DNA of 64,000 nucleotides, taken from contig CM030361.1 in the NCBI GenBank assembly GCA_017893485.1, positions 311,983,469-312,047,468 on the forward strand, written 5' to 3'. This DNA is from Hemerocallis citrina. Taxonomy: Eukaryota; Streptophyta; Magnoliopsida; Asparagales; Asphodelaceae. The notes below the pieces were generated by a model. That model made no database searches. It was not told the origin of the DNA and was given only the letters and a program-made list of their open reading frames with translations. The stretch's first letter is position 1. Each line of letters begins with the position of its first letter. The position numbers were made by a program, and so were the translations under genes. This document shows positions 1 to 12,534 of this stretch, piece after piece.

Positions 1-3000
1 GTGGTCTATAGTCCACAGTTTTCGGGCACTTTCGTGAGATTTTTCAATTCCCTCATTTTGTGGGTTATAGTTCACTGTTTTCGATCACTTTAATGAGATG
101 TCTGATTCCCTCATTTTGTGGGTTATAGTTCACTGTTTTCGATCACTTTAATGAGATGTCCGATTTTACTAATTTGGCCTCATTGTGGGTTATAGTCCAC
201 AGTTTTCGACCGTTTTCGTGAAATTTTGTATTTGGTTGTTTCAGCCTCATTTGTGGGCATAGTTTCGGATACTTTCGTGAGAATTTTTATTTCCCACATT
301 TTGTGGGCTTTAGTGCACTGTTTACGATCACTTTCATGAGATTTCATATTTTACTATTTTGGCTTCATTTTGTTGGTTATAGTCGACAGTTTCCGACAGT
401 TTTCGTGAAATTTTGGATTTGTCTGTTTTAGCCTCATTTGTGGGCTATATATAGTCCACAGTTTTCAGGCACTTTCTTGAGATTTTTTATTTCCCGCATT
501 CTGTGGGCTATAGTACACTGTTTTCTATCACTTTCATGAGTTTTCTTATTTTACTATTTTGGCCTCATTTTTTGTATTACAGTCCACAGTTTCTGACAGT
601 TTTTGAGAGATTTTGTAATTGATTGTTTTAGCCTCATTTGTTGGCTATATATAGTCCACAGTTTTCGGGCACTTTCGTGAGATTATTTATTTCCCTCATT
701 TTGTAGGCTATTGTTCTCTGTTTTCGATCACTTTAATGGGATTTCGTATTTGACTTATTTCCCTCATTTTTTGGGTTATTGTCCACAGTTTCCGACTGTT
801 TTCATGAAATTTTGTTTTTTGACTGTTTTAGGCTCATTTGTGGGCTATAGTCCATAGTTTTCGGATACTTTTGTGAGAATTTTTATATCCCACATTTTGT
901 GGGCTATAGTACACTATTTTCGATCATTTTCATGAGATTTCATATTTTACTATTTTGGCATCATTTTGTGGGTTATAGTCCTCAGTTTCCGACAATTTTC
1001 GTGAAATTTTGTATTTGACTATTTTACCCTAACTTTTGGGCTCTAGTCTATAGTTTTCGCCCAGTTTCGTGAGATTTTTAATTTTCCATCATTTTGTTGG
1101 TGGTACGCTGTTTTTGATCACTTTCATAAGATTTCGTATTTTACTGTTTTGGCATCATTTTGTGGGTAATAGTCCTCAGTTTCCGGTGATTTTTGTGAAA
1201 TATTGTATTTGACTATTTTAGCCTCATTTATGGACTATAGTGCACAGTTTTCGGACACTTTCGTGAGAATTTTTATTTTCCACGTTTTGGGGGCTATAGT
1301 ACACGGTTTTCGATCACTTTCATGAGATTTCGTATTTTAATGGTTTGGCCTCATTTTGTGGGTTATAGTCCACAGTTTCATACGGTTTTCGCAAGATTTT
1401 GTAAGTGTCAGTTTAACCCTCATTTGTGGGCTATATTGTCCACATTTTTCAGGCATTTTGGTGAGATTTTTTTATTTCCCTCATTTTGTGGGCTATAGTT
1501 CATTATTTTCGATCACTTTCATGGGATTTCATATTTTACTGTTTTGGCCTCATTTTGTGGGTTAGTTCACAGTTTTCGACCATTTTCGTGAAATTTTTGA
1601 TTTGGCAATTTTAGCCTCAATTGTGGGCTATAGTCCACAGTTTTTGCCCACTTTCATGAGATTTTTAATTTTCCCTCATTTTCTCGGCTACAGTACATTG
1701 CTTTCGTACACTTTCAGGAGATTTTGTATTTTACAGTTTTGGCCTCATTTTGTCGGTTATAGTCCACTGTTTCCGGTCATTTTCGTGAAATTTTGTATTT
1801 GAATGTTTTAGTCTCAATTGTGGCCAATAGTCCACAATTTTCGGCCACTTTCGTGAGATTTTTTATTTCCCAAATTTTGTGGGCTATAGTACACTATTCT
1901 TGATCAATTTCATGAGATTTCGTATTATACTGTTTTGACCTCATTTTGTGGGTGATAGTCCGTAGTTTCCGACTATTTTCGTGAAATTTTGTATTTGACT
2001 GTTTTAGCCTCATTTTTGGGCTATATAGTCCACAGTTTTCGGACGCCTTCGTAAGAATTTTTATTTCCCACATTTTGTGGGCAGTACACTGTTTTCGATC
2101 ACTTTCATGAGATTTCGTATTTTACTGGTTTGGCCTCATTTTGTGGGTTATAGTCCACAGTTTCCGACGGTTTTCGTGAAATTTTGTATTTGACTATTTT
2201 AGCCTCATTTGTGGTCTATAGTCCACAGTTTTCGGGCACTTTCGTGAGATTTTTTAATTCCCTCATTTTGTGGGCTACAGCTCACTATTTTCGATCACTT
2301 TCATGAGATTTCGTATTTTACTGTTTTGGCCTCATTTTGTGGCTTATATTCCACAGTTTCCGACCGATTTCGCGAAATTTTGTATTTGACTGTTTTAGCC
2401 TCATTCGTTGGCTATAGTCCATAGTTTTCAGATACTTTCGTGAGAATGTTTCTCTACCACATTTTGTGGGCTACAGTACATTGTTTTCGATCACTTTCAT
2501 GAGATTTCATATTTTACTATTTTTGCCACATTTTGTGGGTTACAGTCAACAGTTTCCGACGGTTTTCGTGAAATTTTGTATTTGTCTGTTTTTGCCTCAT
2601 TTGTGGGCAATAGTCCACAGTTTTCGGCCACTTTCGTGAGAATTTTATTTCCCACATTTTGTTAGCTATAGTACACTGTTCTCGATCACTTTCATGAGAT
2701 TTCATATTGTACTGTTTTGACTTCATTTTGTGGGTTATAGTCCGTAGTTTCCGATGGTTTTTGGGCAGTATAGTGCACAGATTTTGGGCACTTTCGTGGG
2801 ATTTTTTATTTCCCACATTTTGTGGGCTATAGTACATTGTTTTCGATCACTTTCATGAGTTTACGTATTTTATTATTTTGGCCTCATTTTGTGGGTATAG
2901 TCCACAGTTTCCGACGGTTTTTGTGAAATTTTGTAATTGAATGTTTTAGCCTCATTTGTGGGCTATATATAGTCCACTGTTTTCGGGCACTTTCGTGAGA

Positions 3001-6000
3001 TTTTTTTTCCCCTCATTTTGTAGGCTATAGTTCCCTGTTTTCGATCACTTTCATGAGATTTCGTATTTTACTTTTTTCCCTCATTTTGTGGGTTATTCCA
3101 CAGTTTCCGACAGTTTTCGTGAAATTTTGTATTTGACTACTTCAGCCTAATTTTTGGCTATAGTCTACAGTTTTCACCCACTTTCATGAGATTTTTAATT
3201 TCCTTCATTTTGTTGGATGTACACTGTTTTTTATCACTTTCATAAGATTTCGTATTTTACTGTTTTGGCCTCATTTTGTAGGTTATAGTCCACAGTTTCC
3301 GGTGGTTTTCGTGGAATATTGTATTTGACTATTTTAGCCTCATTTGTGGGCTATAGTGCACAGTTCTCGGCCACTTTCGTGAGAATTCTTATTTTCCACG
3401 TTTTGTGGGCTATAGTACACTGTTTTCGATCACTTTCATGAGATTTTGTATTTTAATGTTTTGTCCTCATTTTGTGGGTTATAGTCCACAGTTTCCGACA
3501 ATTTTCGTAAACTTTTGTGTGTGTCTGTTTAACCCTCATTTGTGGGGTATATTGTCCACAGTTTTCAGGCACTTTCGTGAAATTTTTTATCTTCCTCATT
3601 TTGTGGGCTATAGTTCACGGTTTTCGATCACTTTCATGAGATTTCGTATTTTACTGTTTTGGCCTCATTTTGTGGGTTATAGTCCACAGTTTCCGGCCGT
3701 TTTCGTTAAATATTGTATTTGGCTGTTTTATCCTCATTTGAGGGCTACAGTCCACAGTTTTCGGCCACTTTCGTGAGAATTTTATTTCCCAGATTTTGTG
3801 GGCTATAGTACACTATTTTCGATCACTTTCTTGAGATTTCATATTTTAATGTTTTGGCCTCATTTTTTGGGTTATAGTCCACAGTTTCCGACGGTTTTCG
3901 TGAAAATTTGTTTTAGCCTCATTTGTGGGCAATTGTCCATAGTTTTCGAGCACTTTCATAAGATTTTTTATTTCCCTCATTTTGTGGGCTATAGTTCACT
4001 TTTTTCGATCACTTTCATGAGATTTCGTATTTTACTGTTTTGGCCTCATTTTGTCGGTTATGGTCCATAGTTTCCGACAGTTTTCGTGAAATTTTGTATT
4101 TGACTGTTTTAGCCTCATTTTCGGGATATAGTCCACAGTTTTTGCCAACTTTCATGAGATTTTTAATTTTCCCTCATTTTGTGTGATGTACACTGTTTTT
4201 TATCACTTCCATGAGATTTCATATTTTACTATTTTGGCCTCATTTTGTGGGTTATAGTCCACAGTTTCTAGCCATTTTCGTGAAATATTGTATTTGAATG
4301 TTTTAGTCTCATTTGTGGGTTATAGTCCACAGTTTTTGGCCACTTTCGTGAGAATATTTATTTCCCACATTTTGTGGTCTATAGCACAATGATTTCGATC
4401 ACTTTCATTAGATTTCGTATTTTAATGTGTTGGCCGCATTTTGTGGGTTATAATCCACAGTTTTCAACATTTTTCGTGAAATTTTGTATTTTTCAGTTTA
4501 ACCCTCTTTTGTGCGCTATATTGTCCACAGTTTTCGGGCAATTTCAAAAGATTATTTAATTTCCCACATTTTGTGGTCTTCTGTACACTGTTTTCGATCA
4601 CTTTCATGAGATTTCGTATTTTACTATTTTGCCTTAATTTTGTGGGTTATACTTCACAGTTTTCGACCGTTTTCGTGAATTTTCGATTTGGCTGTTTTGG
4701 CCTCAATTGTGGGCTATAGTCCATAGTTTTTGCCCACTTTCTTGAGATTTTTAATTTTCCCTCATTTTCTGGGCTACAGTACACAGTTTTCGTTCACTTT
4801 CTGGAGATTTCGTATTTTCCTTTTTTGGCCTCATTTTGTCGGTTATAGTCCACAGTTTCCGGTTATTTTCATGAAATTTTGTATTTGAATGTTTTAGCCT
4901 TATTTATGGGCAATAGTGCACATTTTTCGACTACTTTCCTGAGATTTTTTATTTGCCACATTTTGTGGGCTATAGTACACTGTTCTGGATCACTTTCATG
5001 AGATTTCGTATTTTACTGTTTTGACCTCATTTCTGGGGTTATAGTCCGTAGTTTTCGACCATTTTCGTGAAATATTGTATTTGACTGTTTTAGCCTCATT
5101 TTTCGGCTATATAGTCCACAGTTTTCGGACACCTTCGTGAGAATTTTTATTTCCCACATTTTGTGGGCTATAGTACTCTGTTTTCGATCACTTTCATGAG
5201 ATTTCGAATTTTACTGGTTTGGCCTCAATTTGTGTGTTATAGTCCACAGTTTCCGACGGTTTTCGTGAAATTTTGTTTATGATTGTTTTAGCCTCATTTT
5301 TGGTCAACAGTCCCCATTTTCTGGCACTTTCGTGAGATTTTTTAATTCCCTCATTTTGTGGGCTATAGTTCACTGTTTTCGGTCACTTTCATGAAATTTC
5401 GTATTTTACTGTTGTGGCCTCATTTCGTATTCAGAGTTTCATACCATTTTCATGAAATATTGTATTTGACTGTTTTAGCCTCATTTGTGGGCATAGTTTC
5501 CGGATACTTTCGTGAGAATTTTTATTTCCCACATTTTGTGGGCTATAGTGCCCTGTTTTCGATCACTTTCATGAAATTTCGTATTTTACTGTTTTGGCCT
5601 CATTTTGTGGGTTATAGTCCACAGTTTCCAACGGTTTTCGTGAAATTTTGTAGTTGTATGTTTTAGCCTCCTTTCTGGGCTATATTGTCCACAGTTTTCG
5701 GGCACTTTCGTGAGATTTTTTGTTTCCCACATTTTGTGGGCTAGTACATTGTTTTCGATCACTTTCATGAATTTTCGCATTTTACTGTTTTGGCCTCATA
5801 TTGTGGGCTAGTCCACAGTTTTCGGCCGTTTTCGTGAAATTTTGTATTTGACTGTTTTACCCTCATTTGTGGGCTATATAGTCCACAGTTTTCGGACACC
5901 TTCGTGAGAATTTTTATTTCCCACATTTTGTGGGCTATAGTACACTGTTTTTGATCACTTTCATGAGATTTCGTATTTTACTGTTTTAGTCTCATTTTGT

Positions 6001-7165
6001 GAGTTATTGTCCACAGTTTCCGATGGTTTTTGTTAAATTTTGTATTTGACTGTTTTAGCCTCATTTGTGTCTATCGTCCACAGTTTTCGGGCACTTCCGA
6101 GAAATTTTTTAATTCCCTCTTTTTGTGGGCTATAATAGTTCACTGTTTTCGATCACTTTAATGAGATTTCGTGTTTACTGTTTTGGCCTCATTTGTGGGT
6201 TATAGTCCACAGTTTCCGACCGTTTTCGTGAAATTTTGTATTTGACTGTTATAGCCTCATTTGTGGGCTATAGTCCATAGTTTTCGGATACTTTCGTGAG
6301 AATTTCTATTTCCCACATTTTGTGGGCTATAGTACACTGTTTTCGATCACTTTTATGAAATTTCGTATTTTGCTGTTTTGGCCTCATTTTGTGGGTTGTA
6401 GTCCACAGTTTCCGACGGTTTTCGTGAAATTTTGTATTTGTCTGTTTTAGCCTCATTTGTGGGCTATATAGTCCACAGTTTTCAAGCACTTTCGTGAGAT
6501 TTTTTATTTCCCACATTTTGTAGGCTATAGTACACTGTTTTCGATCACTATCATGAGTTTTCTTATTTTACGGTTTTGGCCTCATTTTGTGGGTTATAGT
6601 CCTCAATTTTTGGCCGTTTTCGTGAAATTTTGTATTTGACTGTTTTAGCCTCATTTGTGGGCTATAGTCCACATTTTTCGGATACTTCTTAAGAATTCTT
6701 TTCCCCGCATTTTGTTTGCTATAGTACACTGTTTTAGATCACTTTCATGAGATTTCGTATTGTACTGTTTGGGCCTCATTTTGTGGGTTATATTCCACAG
6801 TTTCCGACCATTTTCGTGAAATTTTGTATTTGACAGTTTTTGTCTCATTTGTGGGCTATATATAGTCAACAATTTTCGGACACTTTCGTGAGATATTATA
6901 TTTCTCTCATTTTGTGGGTTATAGTTCATTGTTTTCGATCAATTTCGTGTGATTTCGTATTTTATTTTTTCCCTCATTTAGTGGGTTATAGTCCACAGTT
7001 TCTGACCGTTTTCGTGAATTTTTTTTTGGTTGTTTTAGCCTCATTTTTTGGCGATAGTCCACTATTTTCGGCTACTCTTGAGAGATTTTTAATTTTCCCC
7101 CATTCTGTGGGCTATAGTACATGGTTTTTTTATCACTTTCTTGAGATTTCGTATTTTACTGTTTT
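1..7165. repeat. Trimeric ~196 bp satellite array, block A
   Basis: Continuous tandem array that starts before the window. The repeat unit is about 196 bp and is built from three related monomers. Monomer A (~69 bp) begins TTTTCGATCACTTTCATGAG. Monomer B (~68 bp) begins TTTCCGACCGTTTTCGTGAA. Monomer C (~59 bp) begins TTTTCGGCCACTTTCGTGAG and carries TTTCCCACATTTTGTGGGC. All three end in variants of GTGGGCTATAGTCCACAG. Spacing between successive A monomers near 5950, 6150, 6344 and 6543 is 194 to 199 bp. Copies differ by point changes and small indels, so this is an aged array. Short open frames on both strands are a by-product of the T-rich repeat. The last five bases (GTTTT) are the left target duplication of the following element. 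I do not recognise the family, and nothing here tells whether it is centromeric, subtelomeric or interstitial. Confidence 0.95.
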
Positions 7166-10100
7166 TGTAACGCCCCGGATCCCCGTCATAGGACATCCGT
7201 GACACAACCAGAATCTTTGCCTTCAAATGTATCTCAACACAATAAATAGTACGGAAATTTAAAACACTTTTATTGCCATTAGAGTTAATACATTAATACT
7301 TACGAATATCAATTTATCATATCAAACTGTAACATCCCCCTTTTGACTCCAAATTCAATTCTTTCAATTTCTATATCACTTTAAACATAAACTAAGATAG
7401 TTATATTTCAAAGAAAAATCGGGCAGAGTCTCCCCTGAAATTTCTGCCTCGAAACACAAAAAGCTTACGGAATTCTGCTCTAAATTCCGTAGCTCACATC
7501 ACAGGCAATAATATCACGGGCTCCCCAGGCCAAAATGAGCAGAATCACACAGGAAATATATATATGTGCTCTGGGGGCCAAACTCATAATAGAATATCAA
7601 ATATCAATTAAAAACCATAAATTCCTTTGAAAACGTAGTAAGGTTTTTAGAAAATAATTTATAAAACATACCACAGGGCCCGGTACTCCACAACGAGATG
7701 GGTACGGGTCAACAACATAGCATGCCACCCCACACTATACTCATCATCATCATCCACATACTTATACATCAAAAATACAAATTAAAGCATAAATTTCACT
7801 ATTCACAAAAAATTAAACCTTAAACAATAATTGTAAAATGAAGCTCCACTCCACAGAATCTACACCTCACATCTGCACCGCTGAGGACCTGTAACAGTAG
7901 GGGCCTAGGTAGTCAGAGACTCCCTAACCCCCCAAACACTAAGGGGTTAGCCATTTCTGGTGTGAGTATAATTTATTAATAAGCAACTAAATTAAACTTT
8001 ATAAGTAAACAGAACAAACTTACGAATACCAAGATAGACCTGAACATGAACACATCATAAATGAGATTTCACATCAAATACTCTCTAAGTCATTTCATGT
8101 ATGCATATCCATACCCGCTCACAGCATACTTATCATTGGTTTGGAAATCATTCCAATTTGTCGCTTAAGGCCCATCACTTTACGCCTTAAGCAAACATTC
8201 CTATAGCTTTATTCTCCCATAAAGCCTTACATTCGCAAATACTCTACTCTCACATAACTGCACCATATTTACCATTCATTTGCAATTACAGACTCACGAC
8301 TTATAATCCTTCACATGACATCGCATTCATTCGTTTCTTACAACATATATCATCACGTCTCGCAATACATCACTTTCACACTCATAATTCATCTTAAATG
8401 GAAAATAAACATGTATCCTGATTTCCTAGTGTTTGTGTTTGCCATGACCCGAGTCTAATGCAACAATACAGAATATAGAACAGATGCACTTAATCTAATG
8501 TCAGCAAGACTCTGGACATACATGCACCCCATACTACATGTGGCCCAGATCAAGTCGTTTCTCCAGTTTCAGGGATTTGAACCCTCACTATGCAATGCAT
8601 TCTAATTTGGTCTACTTCCTGTTCCTGATAGTATGACATGGTTGAGGAGGTGGAAATAAAAAGAAATAATTTGGGGCGCTACCCCAAAGTCACCAATAAT
8701 TGCTGCGTCGAACCATCCTCGAAAGCTGTGATGAACTTACAGATATACCGCAAGTATATCCATTGCGCAAAGATCCTTTATGATCTGTTCGTATCCACCA
8801 ACATAGAACATGACGACCTCGGAGGTCCTAAAATACCCCCGATCTGCCAGGATATCAGCATCGCGTTCTTACCATGGTACTTCAGGAATTAACAGTGCAA
8901 GATACGCGCCGCAACGCATATCCCTAATGAGAGGAAGAGACAACCAGTATCACCACTTAGTGCTAACTATCAGAACGAGTTGGATTATAGGGAATCACCC
9001 ATAATTCCAATTCAGACTTCGAGCGAAATAATAAAAGAAAATCTAATCAATCCAGTTTACTGAAAATATGTTGTTATTCAAACCACACTCGGTGTTGATC
9101 AACAAAGTCGAGTCTGACTAGTCTGTCAAGGTAACAACTATCCCGGAATCACATCCACTGATTCCCAATACCTTCATAGGTCAGCGACCCAAAATAATCC
9201 CGGCCCGTGACCCTCAGTGAGTGGTCCAACGGCGCCCCAATGATGCAATACAAATTAAATGAAGGTAAGCACACACATAACCATCAATTCCTGACCATTG
9301 ACAGACTCAGGCATCGAGACACCAAACACAAACCAACCAGAGCTATATCTCAACTCACTCATGTCCGCCATGAGTATTAAGCCCAGGAACTCATCCAAGT
9401 TCCAAATGAAATGCTAAAACATCATTAAAACACGATAGCTCATGATCACCATACTGCGGTATGCAGTAGCTGTGACCCAAGCTACGCTCATCGGAATTCA
9501 ACACAATCAGACTTCTAGAAGGGTAGGGGGATCCACAGCAATCCCCCAGTGGGCGACTCTCTCAAATATTTAAGAGCTCAAGTCCTCAAGCTAACTTAAT
9601 CTTGAAGTCAATCTCAACAACAGGGTGCCAAACTTACAACAACCACAACTTCCAACATAGCACACAAATTCAGCCACTCCTTCAGCAGAGCGTTTACTAC
9701 CCTTGACCAAACGAACTCTAGAATTTCTAAAACTTGAGAATCATCAAATAAACTCATACCAAAAACTACTCTCAAGGTTCATAGCAAGATCATACCTACA
9801 CAAATGGTTATGACCCTTTGGACTTCAGTCCAAAAGCAATCGGCTCCAGCTCTGTCTTTTCAGACCAGCTGCACTCCACAAATTATTTTGAGGAATCAAC
9901 CGACCTCGATAATTTATGAAATTTAACCTATAGTTGTGGACACATACAAGAGTGTCCACACAAATTCTTATCTCAAAACACCCATTCTACACTAAGATAC
10001 AAAAACGGAAATACACAACAAATCGTAATTTAAAATTTTCACAATGCACCATGTGCGTAAAATAAAAGATATCATACTCACAAATTGTCCCGCGAAGACT

Positions 10101-11067
10101 CGAAGCGCCACCACGCATCCAAAGTCACTAGTATTTCCTATCATTAAAATTCAAAGCAATCAAGGCTCAAGCATCCAAACCAGTTACGGGAAAATAATAA
10201 TACTAACTCTAATATCACACAGGCATTCTATTCAACGCCTGGGATACACACGTGTGATGCACGTAATAATCTAGTGCCTATGGAATTTTTTATCTCTAAA
10301 TAATTACTAGAACCACTCTCAAATTATTCTAATAATCCAACTACAATTTCTACTACCATACGATAACTAATTCATACACATATAGTTCTCTTTTACAAAC
10401 CCAAAACCCTAATTTATTAACAACTTACAAATCCTCTATCAACTTGCTAACTTATCGTATCTACAACACCCAAAGTCTCCTAATCTTCCTACCAAAATAC
10501 TCCTACTCGAAAGAAATTAACCACACTAAATTTTATACAATAATAAAATCTAGGGTTTACCTTCCCGAAATCCTTTCGAAAATCCGATGCCACTACGAGG
10601 TAGAGGACCCTTCACTTAGTCTATCCCTCAAATTAATTTGGAAACGATGGAGAATGGAAGGGATTTGAGGTGGGGAGAGGGGGAGCCGATGGGTTCGGCT
10701 TGGGGTTTCGGCTGGGAAGGAAACAGGAGAAGAAAGAAGGAAATGGAGAAGGAAGGAGGTGGGGTGGGGTTTTATAAAAAGGAAAAATAAATAAATAATG
10801 TAAGGGAAAATTTCATATAAGCCCCCCACGTCTAAATATATTTCAAATAAACCCCCAAACTCTACTTTATTAATATAAACAATACAAAAATACATTAAAA
10901 CTACCTCGTAATAATCTTTCAAAATTATAAAATAAAGTAGACAATAAATCTGATATTTTTCAATAACAATCAATTGTTATTAGAAATATACACAATCGCG
11001 TGCAATTATCCATTGTGCACAAATTACGATGCAAAATAGCCATATGCTATTTTTGCGGGGTATTACA
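7166..11067 (-). mobile_element. LTR-retrotransposon-derived insertion, probable solo LTR (3.9 kb)
   Basis: A block unrelated to the satellite starts TGTAACGCCCCGG and ends GCGGGGTATTACA (TG...CA ends, imperfect inverted termini). It is flanked on both sides by GTTTT. Removing the block and one GTTTT restores an uninterrupted monomer A. A 5 bp duplication with TG/CA ends is the signature of LTR elements. Terminal TGTAAYRCCCC motifs resemble LTRs of Tekay/Del-type chromoviruses, a family assignment from memory. On the minus strand a TATA-like TTTTATAAAACCCC (near 10765-10780) followed by a CT-rich stretch fits a U3/R boundary, so the element reads leftwards. No gag, protease, RT or integrase frame is visible; open frames inside are short and unrecognised. 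A second LTR-end-like GGGGGATGTTACA (minus strand, ending at 7328) with a weak primer-site-like stretch beyond it leaves open an internally deleted element rather than a pure solo LTR. Confidence 0.75.
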
Positions 11068-11830
11068 GTTTTGGCCTCATTTTGTGGGTTATAGTTCACA
11101 GTTTCCGACCGTTTTCGTGAAAAATTTTCTATTTGGCGGTTTGAGCTTCAGTTGTGGACTATAGTCCACAGTTTTCACCCACTTTCATGAGATTTTTAAT
11201 TTTCCCTCATTTTCTGGGCTACAATACACCGTTTTCGTTCACTTCCAACAGATTTCGTATTTTACTGTTTTGGCCGCATTTTTTCGGTTATAGTCCATAG
11301 TTTCCGGTCAATTTCGAGAAATTTTGTATTTGAATGTTTTAGCCTCATTTGTGGGGAATATTCCACAGTTTTCGGCCACTTTCGTGAGATTTTTTATTTC
11401 CCACATTTTTTGGGGTATAGTACACTATTCTTGATCACTTTCATGAGATTTCGTATTTTATTGTTTTGACCTCATTTGTGGGTTATAGTCCGTAGTTCCC
11501 GACTGTTTTTTTGAAGTTTTGTATTTGACTGTTTTAGCCTCATTTTTGGGCTATATTGTCCACAGTTTTCGGACACCTTCGTAAGAATTTTTATTTCCCA
11601 CATTTTGTGGGCTATAGTACATTGTTCTCGATCAATTTCATGAGATTTCTTATTTGACTTTTTTGGCCTTATTTTGTGGGTTATAGTCCGTAGTTTCCGA
11701 CCATTTTCGTGAATTTTTGTATTTGACTGTTTTAGCCTCATTTTTGGGCTATATAGTTCACAGTTTTCGGACACCTTCGTGAGAATTTTTATTTCCCGCA
11801 TTTTGTGGGCTATAGGACACTGTTTTCGAT
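11068..11830. repeat. Satellite array, block B
   Basis: The array resumes exactly at the right-hand GTTTT copy of the preceding insertion and runs about 760 bp (roughly four trimers) in the same orientation and phase as block A. Its final eight bases, TTTTCGAT, belong to monomer A and recur at the start of block C. They are the apparent target duplication of the hAT element that follows. Confidence 0.95.
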
Positions 11831-12141
11831 AGGGATGGCGTCAGGGCCGGGCTGGCCCAGGCCCGGCCCGGCCCCCTCCAACCCGGGCTGGCCCCTGAAC
11901 CGGCCCCCACCCACCCAGTTCAGGTCCGGTCCCCATTTTTGCCAGGGAAGCCCGATCTAGCCCGGGCCGCTCAAGGCCCGGGACCGGTTGAACCGGCCCG
12001 GCCGGGCTCGGGTCGACCGTTGGCTGCCTTTTTTTTCAGAAAATTAAAAAAAATTAAATTACGAAACTACCCCCCCCCCCCCAACGGATTTATAACGTCT
12101 AGTTTTAAGGGCACTTTAGGAAATCAAAAAAATTGCATTTT

Positions 12142-12149
12142 CTATAAAT
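12142..12149 (+). promoter_or_regulatory. Probable TATA box of the hAT transposase gene
   Basis: CTATAAAT lies about 390 bp before the inferred transposase start codon at 12535. The stretch between them (12150-12534) is CT-rich and then AT-rich, as in plant leaders, and may include a leader intron. This is a motif match only. Confidence 0.4.
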
Positions 12150-12534
12150 ACAATACCATTCCTTTCATTTCTCTTCACCAATTCACTCAACTATCTCTTT
12201 CTCTCTACTATTTCTTTCTCCAATTTGGTGATCAACATTCTTTCAACTGATCAAGATCAAATTTTGTACATTTTGAAGGAAGGAAATCAACAACAATCAG
12301 CAACAACAACTCATCAACATTCAACAACAACAACTCAAGTCTCTACTTTCTTACAGTATTTTAGTATAATTTTAATTTGTAGAATTAACATAGCATACTA
12401 CTTCATTATTCTCATATAATTTGTGTTTTCTTGATCTTCTTTCTCTCATTTTTTTTAGATTTTATTTTTAATTTTGGTAAAGTGATAAATTACACTACGC
12501 ACTCACTACTTCATTTTTAGTTTTTCATAGTTAA

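Noticed and set aside
1..7165. CRISPR-like array suggested by regular spacing
   Set aside because: The whole unit is repeated with gradual divergence; there are no unique spacers and the context is plant nuclear DNA.
8638..9004. Open frames inside the 3.9 kb LTR-like element
   Set aside because: Short, overlapping, without recognised motifs, and on the strand opposite the inferred element direction.
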